NCBI GenBank assembly: GCA_945888435.1 | Contig: CAMCZW010000003.1 | Span: forward strand, 1-64,000 | DNA: 64,000 nucleotides | Reading direction: 5' to 3' | Source of the DNA: a bacterium UBP8_UBA817 | GTDB lineage: Bacteria; Margulisbacteria; Marinamargulisbacteria; SXXA01; SICP01 | In this document: positions 1 through 7,457 of the stretch, piece after piece | Layout: each line of letters starts with the position of its first letter | Numbering within the stretch: position 1 is the first letter of the stretch | The notes under the pieces: generated by a model | What the model saw: only the letters and a program-made list of their open reading frames with translations | What the model was told of the DNA's origin: nothing | Databases searched by the model: none | Translations under genes and position numbers: made by a program

Positions 1-844
1 CTTCTACCTGGATTACAAATGCGGCTGAGTCAAATGACTCTTGAAACTGAGATCCTAATTGTTTTTTTAACCGCCCTTCTAATTGCACTGTATCGATTTT
101 ACTTTCTTGTGTGATGAGATCTTTTAGAATTTGATTTATTTCTTTGGAGAGCAATCTGACTGTATCTAGGTTATTTTGTTTTGCAGCTTGGATAATCTTG
201 AGCATCAGCTCACCTAAAGTGTCCGTAGTATGTTTTGTGATGTTTTTTACCGCGGTTTGCCATACGCCATGAATCCAGTTGACATCCTCTGGACTCATAC
301 TCTCTAGGGACCTATCCGCCGTGAAGTTTCTACATGCGCGTAGGATATCTCGAATGCCATTTTCAAATAAATTCTTTCTTTCGGTTTGGGTTGGAGGTCC
401 TTTGATTACAGCTCTCTCTCCTTCTTTTTCTGCGATTACTTTAACAAGAGATTCCCATAATGGCTCATTCTCACCGCCAAAGAGAAGGTTTTCGGTTAGT
501 ACCGTCATTAAATATCCTTCTACTTCTCTGAGGCCGATGACCGCATTTTTTAAATGGGGTGTTGAGAGATTACCTGCTTCCATCACTAGTCCCTTATATC
601 CCATTTCATGAAACTTGGTCTGGGCAGCGATGATGATTGCTTCAAGCGCGCAGATATCATTTATCGATGCAGGCAGACGGGTCTTTACTTCTTCACTGAA
701 TATGTCTTTAAACTCGGGTTGAAGGAGAAGATAAATAATCCGGTCCGTTCTTTCTAACTTTTCTTTTTGATCCGCACTAGAAGAGTACACTACTGTCAGT
801 GTTGGTGCTGGGCTGTAAGCAATAATTTTGAGTTTTACTATCAT
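1..844 (-). CDS. Hypothetical protein, 3' end outside window
   Basis: An open frame of 281 codons runs leftward from ATG at 844 and leaves the window without a stop; I translated it through and found none. The N-terminus reads MIVKLKIIAYSPAPT. The rest is mixed alpha/beta sequence with helical stretches and no membrane segment or signal peptide. I do not recognise the family. The opening resembles the start of the unknown protein at 15094 (KIISYSP), which may be chance. It is the last visible gene of a tightly packed minus-strand train (1710-1411, 1411-1199, 1198-905), and a purine-rich AAGGGAG lies upstream of the ATG. The start is plausible but the function is unknown. Confidence 0.75.
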   Translation of the reverse strand, partial: MIVKLKIIAYSPAPTLTVVYSSSADQKEKLERTDRIIYLLLQPEFKDIFSEEVKTRLPASINDICALEAIIIAAQTKFHEMGYKGLVMEAGNLSTPHLKNAVIGLREVEGYLMTVLTENLLFGGENEPLWESLVKVIAEKEGERAVIKGPPTQTERKNLFENGIRDILRACRNFTADRSLESMSPEDVNWIHGVWQTAVKNITKHTTDTLGELMLKIIQAAKQNNLDTVRLLSKEINQILKDLITQESKIDTVQLEGRLKKQLGSQFQESFDSAAFVIQVE

Positions 845-904
845 AAATTTAAGAGACTCCCTTTCAGGATAGTTATCGTGTTGATATCTTAAAAATTCCC
901 ACTC

Positions 905-1198
905 TTATTTTTTTTGAAACAGTAACATCGTTTTGATACGGTCTTTGATTTTCTCTAAGGTTTGGTCAATACTATCTTCTTGGGTGTCCGGTTTGATATG
1001 GACTTTTGTGATTTTAATTTGTTGATCTGATCGATAGGGTTGCTCTTCCCTTTCAGTTTCCTGGACGGAGTCGGTTTCTAGGGTTTCGATTTTTTTTTTA
1101 AACATGGCCTTAAATTGGGCCCCAGCGGCCGCAGCACTGGGTTTATTTTGATCATTTTTTTGTGTATTAAACTTGGGTTGGTTGACGTGGATGTCCAT
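905..1198 (-). CDS. Small hypothetical protein, Lys/Glu rich
   Basis: This 97-residue, highly charged protein has an Ala-rich patch near residues 22-27 and a predicted helical C-terminus (residues 75-97). It has no signal peptide, no membrane segment and no recognised domain. Its ATG follows the stop of the upstream gene directly (TAAATG), so the two are surely co-transcribed and probably translationally coupled. The large unknown frame starting at 844 follows downstream. Position and size would suit a small accessory protein of the downstream gene, but that is inference from context only. Confidence 0.6.
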   Translation of the reverse strand: MDIHVNQPKFNTQKNDQNKPSAAAAGAQFKAMFKKKIETLETDSVQETEREEQPYRSDQQIKITKVHIKPDTQEDSIDQTLEKIKDRIKTMLLFQKK

Positions 1199-1411
1199 TT
1201 AAATCACCCATCCTGATTTTGGAAGTGATGGTTGTGATGGTGGAGTTGATGATTTTTTAGATGGTTTCTCGGTTTCTTCCATGAGTTTATCAATATCAAT
1301 TTTTTTATCAGAAAGCCCCATACTTTCCAGTCTTTCATTGGTCATGTCGACGAGTCTCCGCGCAGGATCCGGAGCAGCACTTTTGAAATAATCTGGATTG
1401 ATCGATGTCAT
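1199..1411 (-). CDS. Small hypothetical protein with Ser/Pro-rich tail
   Basis: This 70-residue protein has a helical first half and a Lys/Ser/Pro-rich, probably disordered tail from about residue 48. The start codon overlaps the stop of the preceding gene (TAATG), and the stop abuts the start of the next one. No family is recognised. Coding support comes from the tight packing within a minus-strand train of small genes rather than from similarity. Confidence 0.55.
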   Translation of the reverse strand: MTSINPDYFKSAAPDPARRLVDMTNERLESMGLSDKKIDIDKLMEETEKPSKKSSTPPSQPSLPKSGWVI

Positions 1412-1710
1412 TATCTGAGTAACCTATAGGCCATCCTTAACGCTTTTTTTCGCTTTTCAGGTGCCTGAATAATTGCTTCGTGAAGGACTTTGACCACTTT
1501 TCCATCTCGTTCTGAGAGTGTTTGGCCAATGATGCCTTCTAATTTTAGTGCGATGAGAACTTCGGCCAAAATGATTTTGCTCTCATTGGTCCCAAGACGC
1601 GGCATTACCGATTTTAGGATTTCCTGAAACTTTTGCTGTCTTTCGACATCTGTGGGTGCAAACTCAAATTCGTCGAGTAAATTAATGCTTAATGCTTGTG
1701 ATTCATCCAT
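1411..1710 (-). CDS. Small hypothetical helical protein
   Basis: This 99-residue protein is predicted to be almost entirely alpha-helical, with a basic C-terminus. A good ribosome binding site (GAGGGAAGGG) precedes the ATG at 1710. It begins a four-gene train (1710 down to the window edge) about 90 bases after the ArsR-type gene, so it may form a separate transcription unit. No domain is recognised. A structural or chaperone-like role for the large downstream protein is possible but unproven. Confidence 0.6.
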   Translation of the reverse strand: MDESQALSINLLDEFEFAPTDVERQQKFQEILKSVMPRLGTNESKIILAEVLIALKLEGIIGQTLSERDGKVVKVLHEAIIQAPEKRKKALRMAYRLLR

Positions 1711-1800
1711 GGTTTTCCCTTCCCTCTTTTATCGTTACTTTAAACCTTTTCAGGGTTATGAATGATATCGGTGGAATTTTTAGAAAACTTGCAGAGCTTT

Positions 1801-2085
1801 TTAATCGAGGACGATTTTTTCGAACTTGCGCCATGTGGCTTCAAATCCGGGGGCGTCTACTGAATAGAAAATATTACGGCCTTCTTTTCGGGATTTGGTA
1901 ATCCCGGCTCTTTTAAGTGTGTTTAGGTGATGAGAAGTCGTTGATTGCTCGAGGTAAAAATGCTTTTCAACCTCTTGAGCGGCCATTTCGCCATTTTTTT
2001 TGAGAAGCTTGATAATTTCAATGCGCTCTTCGTTAGCGATGGCTCTGAAAAACTTGATGTAAATTGGGTCTATTTTTTCTTGCAC
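1801..2085 (-). CDS. ArsR/SmtB-family transcriptional regulator
   Basis: This 94-residue winged-helix protein has the ArsR layout. The N-terminal helix FRAIANEERIEIIKLL is followed by a recognition helix with QSTTSHHLNTLKRAG (about residues 47-61) and a beta-wing containing RKEGRNIFYSV. The family usually binds DNA as a dimer and responds to metals or other signals. The Cys-rich metal motif typical of ArsR (ELCVC) is absent, so it probably senses something else or depends on expression level. It overlaps the end of serS by 16 bases, so it is read from the same transcript. Its target is unknown; the small-gene train just downstream is a candidate. Confidence 0.88.
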   Translation of the reverse strand: MQEKIDPIYIKFFRAIANEERIEIIKLLKKNGEMAAQEVEKHFYLEQSTTSHHLNTLKRAGITKSRKEGRNIFYSVDAPGFEATWRKFEKIVLD

Positions 2086-3329
2086 GGTATTGATGACACT
2101 CCCATATAAGCTTTTAATGCGTCTGGCACTGTGATACTGCCGTCTTGGTTTTGATAATTTTCTAGTATGGCTGCCAATGTTCTGCCGACTGCCAATCCAG
2201 ATCCATTGAGGGTATGTAAATAATTCACTTTATCGTTGGAATCTCTGTATCTTATCATGGCCCGTCTCGCTTGAAAATCCGAAAACCATGAGCATGAAGA
2301 GATTTCCCGATACTGATTTTGAGAGGGGAACCAGACTTCGATATCATAGGTTTTAGCCGATGAAAATCCCATGTCGCCTGAACACAATAGCATAGTTCTA
2401 AATGGAAGTTTTAAAAGTTTTAAAATTTCTTCGGCTTCACTGACCAAGATTTCTAATTGGGCCTGGGCGTGGTCAGGATGACAAAAATTGACAAGTTCTA
2501 CTTTATTAAATTGGTGTAGTCTAATAATCCCTTTGACGTCTTTGCCTTGGGAACCGGCTTCTTTTCGGAAACAGGGTGTGTAGGCGGTGTATTTAACGGG
2601 TAACTGATCATGAGGGATGATTTGGTTTTGAAACATATTCGTCACTTGGACTTCAGCTGTTGGGCTTAGCCAGTAATCGGTCCCTTCAAGTTTAAATAAA
2701 TCGTCAGCAAATTTAGGGAGTTGGCCTGTCCCTTCGAGGCTTTTAGACTTCACGATGGCCGGCGGCATGATTTCGGTATAGCCATGGCGGTTGGAGTGAG
2801 TATCGAGCATAAAATTAATGAGAGCGCGTTCGAGTTTAGCCCCCCACCCTGTGTAAATACAAAATCGGCTACCCGTCACTTGGGCCGCATTAGTAAAGTC
2901 GATGAGGCTTGCGGCTATTGCAACTTCTTCGTGGGGTTTTTGCCAATCGTACATACGGGGTGTGCCATTGGTACGGATAAGTTGGTTGTCATTTTCGTCT
3001 TTGCCCGTGGGGACGCTATCATCGGGGGTGTTTGGGATGGCCATGCTTGAGGCAATGGACTCTTGCTCGAGTGGAACAAGGTTATCTTGGAGAGTTTTGA
3101 CTTGGTCAGAGAGGGTTTTAAGGTCTTGAAGTTGCTCGGGAGTGGGCTTACCTTTTGGGGTGAGCGTATTTCTCTTTTGTTTGAGGACATCAGTTTCCTG
3201 AAGGGCGATTCTCCAGTTTTGGTCGGCTTGGATATAGCGATTGAGGGCCTCAATGGGGGCAGCTCCGCGTCTTGCGAGGGCTGCTTGGACGCTTACTTCA
3301 GATTCTCGGACTCGTTTTGGGTCTAGCAT
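2070..3329 (-). CDS. serS: Seryl-tRNA synthetase
   Basis: This cytoplasmic class II aminoacyl-tRNA synthetase charges tRNA-Ser with serine. The 419 residues match the usual bacterial length. The N-terminal part (about residues 1-105) is the coiled-coil tRNA-binding arm. The catalytic core carries motif 2 (FRKEAGSQGKDVKGIIRLHQF) and motif 3 (NGSGLAVGRTLAAILENYQ). The ATG overlaps the stop of pheA by seven bases, and the 3' end overlaps the ArsR gene. The operon order glyA-pheA-serS groups serine/glycine interconversion, phenylalanine synthesis and serine charging. Confidence 0.97.
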   Translation of the reverse strand: MLDPKRVRESEVSVQAALARRGAAPIEALNRYIQADQNWRIALQETDVLKQKRNTLTPKGKPTPEQLQDLKTLSDQVKTLQDNLVPLEQESIASSMAIPNTPDDSVPTGKDENDNQLIRTNGTPRMYDWQKPHEEVAIAASLIDFTNAAQVTGSRFCIYTGWGAKLERALINFMLDTHSNRHGYTEIMPPAIVKSKSLEGTGQLPKFADDLFKLEGTDYWLSPTAEVQVTNMFQNQIIPHDQLPVKYTAYTPCFRKEAGSQGKDVKGIIRLHQFNKVELVNFCHPDHAQAQLEILVSEAEEILKLLKLPFRTMLLCSGDMGFSSAKTYDIEVWFPSQNQYREISSCSWFSDFQARRAMIRYRDSNDKVNYLHTLNGSGLAVGRTLAAILENYQNQDGSITVPDALKAYMGVSSIPCKKK

Positions 3330-4183
3330 GCGATTGTGTCCTGTTCATATGAGCCTAGTAGTTTAAATACAGATGCATTTTTTTTGACCGAGACCAAGGC
3401 TTCTTTGACGGATAAATCATCCTGATGGCCATCACAATCAATAAAAAATAAATATTCGCCTAATACGGTTTGAGTGGGCCGGGAGACGATGCGGGATAAG
3501 TTGATATTTCGTTTTGAAAACTCGCCTAACAACTCCACTAATCCACCGGGTTTGTCCTTGATGGCGGAGACGACGATGGATGTTTTATCGCATCCTGTGG
3601 ATGGTGTTTTTTGAGTGGAGACCACTAGAAATCGAGTGAGGTTATTTTTTTTGTCGCTGATCCCTTCGGCGATCATGATTAGGGGATAGTGGTGGCTTAA
3701 TTCTTTATTACCGATGACAGCGATTTTATCGGTTTTGTATTCTCTTTCCAGACTGCCGTTGGTGGCCCATTCTGCGGCGGCGGCGGTAGATGGTGTGGGG
3801 TGAGTTTGGGCTTTGGGTAGATGGCTATGGAGATATTCACGGCATTGAGCTAGGGCTTGAGGATGGGACGCCACATGTTCAATTTGATCTGGAGCTAGTT
3901 TGGATTTGGCCATGAGGCATTGGTTGATGGGTAGGACGATTTCTTGATTTAAAAATAAGCCTTCATATTGATACAGCAAATCCATGGTGGCATGGACGGA
4001 GCCTTCGATTGAATTTTCGATAGGAACGATGATTCTTTCAAATTTACCGGCTTTGAGGCCTTCGAATAACTCCACAATGGAGTTTTCTGGCGTATGCGGC
4101 GCTTTACTTCCCGTGCGGGATAAATAGAGGTGAAGCGCTTGTTCTGTAAATGTACCGGCCGGTCCTAAATACCCGATGGCCAT
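3323..4183 (-). CDS. pheA: Prephenate dehydratase
   Basis: This enzyme converts prephenate to phenylpyruvate, the committed step of phenylalanine synthesis. The periplasmic-binding-like catalytic domain opens with IGYLGPAGTFTEQAL and contains IVPIENSIEGSVHATMDLL and a late LTRFLVV segment (the TRF motif). A C-terminal ACT domain (from about residue 195, KPGGLVELLGEF) holds the ESRP-like SRIVSRPT motif expected to bind phenylalanine for feedback inhibition. I chose the ATG at 4183 because it begins the conserved fold and lies four bases after the glyA stop. The longer frame back to 4270 would overlap glyA and adds non-homologous sequence. There is no chorismate mutase domain. Confidence 0.95.
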   Translation of the reverse strand: MAIGYLGPAGTFTEQALHLYLSRTGSKAPHTPENSIVELFEGLKAGKFERIIVPIENSIEGSVHATMDLLYQYEGLFLNQEIVLPINQCLMAKSKLAPDQIEHVASHPQALAQCREYLHSHLPKAQTHPTPSTAAAAEWATNGSLEREYKTDKIAVIGNKELSHHYPLIMIAEGISDKKNNLTRFLVVSTQKTPSTGCDKTSIVVSAIKDKPGGLVELLGEFSKRNINLSRIVSRPTQTVLGEYLFFIDCDGHQDDLSVKEALVSVKKNASVFKLLGSYEQDTIAC

Positions 4184-4187
4184 GAAA

Positions 4188-5441
4188 TTATCCAAGCTCC
4201 GGGTATAGTGGGAATTTACTGGTGAGAGCCAGGACATCGGCGGCCACTCGTTTGAGTACGGTTTCATCATGAAGGTGGTCGATGACGTCGGCGATGAGGT
4301 TGGCGATGATGACCATTTCAGGCTCTTTCATGCCTCGGGCTGTCATTGCTGGAGACCCTAATCGGATTCCTGAAGTGACGAATGGGCTTTGGGTTTCTTT
4401 AGGAACCGTGTTTTTGTTGGTGGTGATACCGACATGGTCGAGGGCTTCTTCGACTTCTTTACCTGTGAGGCCCTTTGGCGCGAGATTGAGGAGGGCTAAG
4501 TGGTTATCGGTGCCGCCGGAGACGATTTTGATGCCTCTTTGAATGAGTGTTTCGGCAATGGCTTGGATATTTTTAATCACTTGTTGTTGGTAGATTTTGT
4601 ACTCTGGTTTTAGTGCTTCGCCGAAGATAACTGCTTTGGCGGCAATCACATGCATTAATGGCCCGCCTTGGGTACCTGGGAATACAGCTCGGTTGATTTT
4701 GACTGCGATTTCCTCATTATTGGTAAGGATGATACCGCCTCTTGGGCCTCTTAGAGTTTTGTGAGTGGTGGAGGTGACGACGTCTGCGTATTCGACTGGA
4801 TTTTGGTGAAGTCCTGCGGCTACTAATCCTGCGATGTGGGCCATGTCAACGAATAGGATTGCGCCTACTGATTTGGCAATTTCTGAAAAACGTTTGAAGT
4901 CGATTGCGCGAGGATAAGCGGATGCCCCTGCGATGATCATTTTAGGTTTATGTTCTTTGGCTAGTCGCTCGATTTCGTCGTAGTCGAGACGTTCTGTGAC
5001 TTCATCAAGGAAATACGGGACTACTTTATAGTATTTGCCAGATAAATTTGCTGGTGAACCATGTGTTAAGTGTCCGCCATGGGAAAGGCTTTGGCCCATA
5101 ATGGTGTCACCTGGGGTGGTGAGTGCGAAGTAAACCGCATTGTTGGCGTTGGCACCGGAGTGAGGTTGAACGTTAGCGTATTTGGCTCCGAATACTTGGC
5201 AGCCTCTGGAGATGGCGAGTCTTTCGATTTCATCAACGCATTCGCAACCGCCATAATAGCGTTTTCCTGGAAGGCCTTCTGCGTATTTATTGGTGAGCCA
5301 TGAGCCTTGGGCTTGCATGACACCGAGTGAAGTGAAGTTTTCTGAAGCGATGAGTTCGATTTTATCGCGTTGGCGGTTTAGTTCGGCTAAAAGGGATGCT
5401 TTTACTTCGGCATCTTGAATGAATGGTAGTTGAACGGACAT
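4188..5441 (-). CDS. glyA: Serine hydroxymethyltransferase
   Basis: This PLP enzyme interconverts serine and glycine, feeding one-carbon units to tetrahydrofolate. The 417-residue length is standard. Visible signatures are [11 protein letters not shown] near the N-terminus, the [11 protein letters not shown] segment containing the PLP-binding lysine (about residue 228), and [17 protein letters not shown] ribosome binding site AAGGAG lies just upstream of the ATG. It is the first gene of the glyA-pheA-serS-arsR transcript and is preceded by an extended -10 promoter. Confidence 0.98.
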   Translation of the reverse strand: MSVQLPFIQDAEVKASLLAELNRQRDKIELIASENFTSLGVMQAQGSWLTNKYAEGLPGKRYYGGCECVDEIERLAISRGCQVFGAKYANVQPHSGANANNAVYFALTTPGDTIMGQSLSHGGHLTHGSPANLSGKYYKVVPYFLDEVTERLDYDEIERLAKEHKPKMIIAGASAYPRAIDFKRFSEIAKSVGAILFVDMAHIAGLVAAGLHQNPVEYADVVTSTTHKTLRGPRGGIILTNNEEIAVKINRAVFPGTQGGPLMHVIAAKAVIFGEALKPEYKIYQQQVIKNIQAIAETLIQRGIKIVSGGTDNHLALLNLAPKGLTGKEVEEALDHVGITTNKNTVPKETQSPFVTSGIRLGSPAMTARGMKEPEMVIIANLIADVIDHLHDETVLKRVAADVLALTSKFPLYPELG

Positions 5442-5477
5442 GGGTGGGCTCCTTGAAAATAGTGGAGATTTTTGTCC

Positions 5478-5486
5478 ATTTTAGCA
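5478..5486 (-). promoter_or_regulatory. Extended -10 promoter for glyA operon
   Basis: On the minus strand TGCTAAAAT (an extended -10, TGn plus TAAAAT) lies 37 bases before the glyA ATG. This leaves a leader of about 30 bases containing the AAGGAG ribosome binding site. No convincing -35 was seen, as is usual for extended -10 promoters. Confidence 0.45.
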
Positions 5487-5508
5487 TTTGGAGGGAGGGT
5501 GTGGAACC

Positions 5509-6549
5509 CTATTCAGACATGATGAAATCTTGATTTTCTGCGATCCTGTAGGTTGTTGAGCGAGTACTCCCCTCTCGGATGATTAAATTTGAATCTGCTA
5601 AAGGTTTTAATAGTTGAGAAGCCCTTGCCCTGGAGATACTAAATAGAGTTTGTATTTCTTGAGATTTAATTCGTCCTTTATCTCTTAGTATTCTGAGGAT
5701 TGTCTCCTGGGTTTTATTGAGGCGGATTTTAGATGACAGTTCGCTAATTTTAAGAGATTCAATTCGCTTCTTTGTTCTTTCCAAAACTTCGAGCATTCCG
5801 ATTGAGACATATTCAATCCAAAATGTGAGATCATGATCAAGGTCTCTTACCTGCTGAAGCATTGTGTAGTATTTCTTTCGATCACTTTGAAAATAATCAT
5901 CCATAGCCAATATATGATGGGTATCAAAGTTGAATTGATAAAAAATCCATAATGCTAATAGTCGCGAAGTTCGCCCATTACCATCTGTGAAAGGATGGAT
6001 TGATACTAATTGATGGTGTGCAATGGCACTGATAATCAGTGGATGGAGAATTTTGGTCTCTTTTTCTGTAATCCATTGCACTAGATTTTGCGTGATTAGT
6101 TGTGTTTGATCAGCTGGAGGAGGCGTATAAAGTGTATACCTCTTGTGATCGATGATTCGATTATTTTGTATTTTGTATTTTCCGGACTTTTCGATATCTA
6201 ATAGATTTTTTGTCACAATACGATGTAAATTTAGGAGATTTTTTTCTGTGATTTTTCGATTTTTATTTTGAATCCATCTTAGGGCCTCAAGATAGTTTTT
6301 GACTTCATTTTCTATTGTTGGTACCCCGCCCAATTCTTCGCCTCGTGCCAAAGCTTCTACTTCGCTTAGCGATAGAGGATTTCCTTCAATGGCAGTCGAG
6401 GCATGAGCAGTTCGTGAAGTTGTCTCTCTTTGTAAATGACTTACCCACGGCACATCCACTGTGCTTTTTAAAATCCAGGATCTCAGCTCTGTAATTTGCG
6501 TTATTGTTTTTAGTAGGAATGGGCTAATTGTATATCTTGGTTGATACAT
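5509..6549 (-). CDS. Fic-family adenylyltransferase with C-terminal winged helix
   Basis: Fic proteins transfer AMP (or another nucleotide part) from NTPs to protein hydroxyls. The catalytic loop HPFTDGNGR is complete at residues 185-193. An inhibitory helix motif S51-TAI-E55-G56 fits the (S/T)xxxE(G/N) pattern, so the enzyme is predicted to be auto-inhibited by its own N-terminus (class II Fic). The C-terminal 70 residues look like a winged-helix DNA-binding domain (SQEIQTLFSISRARASQLLKPL), as in the common bacterial Fic-HTH architecture. I chose ATG 6549 over TTG 6585 because family members begin close to this Met and because TTGACA at 6585 is better read as a -35 box. It lies just downstream of the hepT-mntA pair. 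Confidence 0.93.
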   Translation of the reverse strand: MYQPRYTISPFLLKTITQITELRSWILKSTVDVPWVSHLQRETTSRTAHASTAIEGNPLSLSEVEALARGEELGGVPTIENEVKNYLEALRWIQNKNRKITEKNLLNLHRIVTKNLLDIEKSGKYKIQNNRIIDHKRYTLYTPPPADQTQLITQNLVQWITEKETKILHPLIISAIAHHQLVSIHPFTDGNGRTSRLLALWIFYQFNFDTHHILAMDDYFQSDRKKYYTMLQQVRDLDHDLTFWIEYVSIGMLEVLERTKKRIESLKISELSSKIRLNKTQETILRILRDKGRIKSQEIQTLFSISRARASQLLKPLADSNLIIREGSTRSTTYRIAENQDFIMSE

Positions 6550-6557
6550 GCTTGTTA

Positions 6558-6585
6558 TTTTTATTTTTTGTAAAGCTTTTGTCAA
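6558..6585 (-). promoter_or_regulatory. Promoter of the fic gene
   Basis: A perfect TTGACA (6585-6580) is followed after 16 bases by TAAAAA (6563-6558). Transcription would begin two or three bases before the ATG at 6549, so the mRNA should be nearly leaderless; no Shine-Dalgarno sequence is present. The same bases explain the false TTG start. Confidence 0.6.
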
Positions 6586-6608
6586 GTTTTATGTAAAGTT
6601 ACATAATT

Positions 6609-6911
6609 TTAAAAAGTGATCTTTATTTTGGTGGAATCGATGATACTTTTAAATTCTTTAGAAATAGTATTTAAATCAACAATATCAGCTTTATATGGGA
6701 GATCTGAGTTTTCAAAGGCATGTTCGAGGGTGCTTTGAAGTAAGATAGATAGGGCCTGTCCGTCGAGATTAATTGCTAAATCAATATCTGAATAAGGCTT
6801 TGCACTTTCTGATGCACGCGACCCAAATAACCAGACTGAGGCCGTTTTTGGGAGATGTGTTGAGAGAATATTTTGGATAATGTCGAGGTGATGAGGTTTA
6901 ATATCAGGCAT
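6609..6911 (-). CDS. mntA: MNT-type nucleotidyltransferase antitoxin (MntA)
   Basis: This is a 100-residue minimal nucleotidyltransferase. It carries the family motif GSx10DxD exactly (G30-S31, then D42-I-D44). In characterised HepT-MntA systems this enzyme transfers AMP to a tyrosine of the HEPN toxin and so silences it. The gene overlaps hepT by eight bases. The partner order (toxin gene first, nucleotidyltransferase second) matches known hepT-mntA operons. The assignment rests on the motif and on the neighbour carrying its matching target motif. Confidence 0.9.
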   Translation of the reverse strand: MPDIKPHHLDIIQNILSTHLPKTASVWLFGSRASESAKPYSDIDLAINLDGQALSILLQSTLEHAFENSDLPYKADIVDLNTISKEFKSIIDSTKIKITF

Positions 6912-7326
6912 TATGGGTGCTTTGTAGTTTTTTAAATAGAAATTGAGCCTCTTTTAGAAAATCAGGAATTAATTCGGCAACTTCGATTGCTTTGACTTGA
7001 TTATAAGTATGTGAGGTAGTTCCTCTTGCGGTTCTAAATACTTTCCATATTTCCCAATCGGAGAGTAGTAGCCCTCTTTCATTTCCGGTTCGAATTAAAT
7101 CTTGAAAGGAGAACTCATCGATTAAGGCGGGATTTGCCTCGGTCATTTCAAGATGTCGCTTAAGCATTTTCCAGGTTAATTCATAGGTAAATTCGAAAGC
7201 TTGGATAGATGCGGCGCGAAGCTGTTCTCCAAGTTTGACATCTTCTTTTGCCATCTGTGAATTGACATAACTTAAACTTGTCTCTAGCTGGCCAATTGCA
7301 CTTTGAAAAGAAGATAAATCTAACAT
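6904..7326 (-). CDS. hepT: HEPN-domain toxin (HepT-like)
   Basis: This 140-residue all-helical protein belongs to the nucleotidyltransferase-substrate-binding HEPN family. The motif R101-GTTS-H106-T-Y108 fits Rx4HxY, in which Arg and His form the RNase site of HepT toxins and Tyr is the residue AMPylated by MntA. It overlaps the downstream mntA, giving a complete type VII-like toxin-antitoxin pair. The promoter lies immediately before the ATG with no room for a Shine-Dalgarno, so translation is probably leaderless. Confidence 0.9.
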   Translation of the reverse strand: MLDLSSFQSAIGQLETSLSYVNSQMAKEDVKLGEQLRAASIQAFEFTYELTWKMLKRHLEMTEANPALIDEFSFQDLIRTGNERGLLLSDWEIWKVFRTARGTTSHTYNQVKAIEVAELIPDFLKEAQFLFKKLQSTHNA

Positions 7327-7332
7327 ATTTTG

Positions 7333-7361
7333 ATTTTACTTTATGTAGAGATGTTGATCAA
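7333..7361 (-). promoter_or_regulatory. Promoter of hepT-mntA
   Basis: TTGATC (7361-7356), a 17-base spacer and TAAAAT (7338-7333) lie directly upstream of hepT. Only six bases separate the -10 box from the ATG, so the transcript should begin at or next to the start codon. Confidence 0.55.
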
Positions 7362-7374
7362 TCAAAGCCAAAAT

Positions 7375-7401
7375 GGAACCGTACTTTTTGAGCACGGTTC
7401 C
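7375..7401 (-). terminator. Hairpin downstream of trpS
   Basis: GGAACCGT (7375-7382) and ACGGTTCC (7394-7401) form a perfect 8-bp stem with an 11-base loop, 57 bases after the trpS stop. No clear U-tract follows on the minus strand, so it could be a weak terminator or an mRNA-end stabiliser rather than a classical intrinsic terminator. Confidence 0.35.
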
Positions 7402-7409
7402 CTTTAGTA

Positions 7410-7447
7410 TGGCACTTCTGGACACTTAAGGGTCTGACCCCTTTTTC
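7410..7447 (+). repeat. Single arm of GGTCTGACCC repeat family
   Basis: The 36 bases from 7410 match 14988-15023 at 35 of 36 positions (core CACTTAAGGGTCTGACCCC). Here only one arm is present, next to the trpS stop codon; at 14939-15023 two arms face each other. It is probably a half-copy of a REP/MITE-like palindromic element. Confidence 0.7.
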
Positions 7448-7457
7448 CTTTTTCCCC

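Noticed and set aside
2721-3326. Plus-strand ORFs of 75-109 codons inside serS
   Set aside because: They lie opposite strongly conserved serS motifs and encode no recognisable domain; they are shadows of the real frame.
5442-5508. Glycine or other riboswitch before glyA
   Set aside because: The gap is only 67 bases and shows no paired aptamer-like structure, only a short hairpin and an extended -10 promoter.
6550-6585. TTG start for the Fic protein
   Set aside because: The TTGACA at this position is a perfect -35 box with a -10 at proper spacing, and family members start at the later Met.
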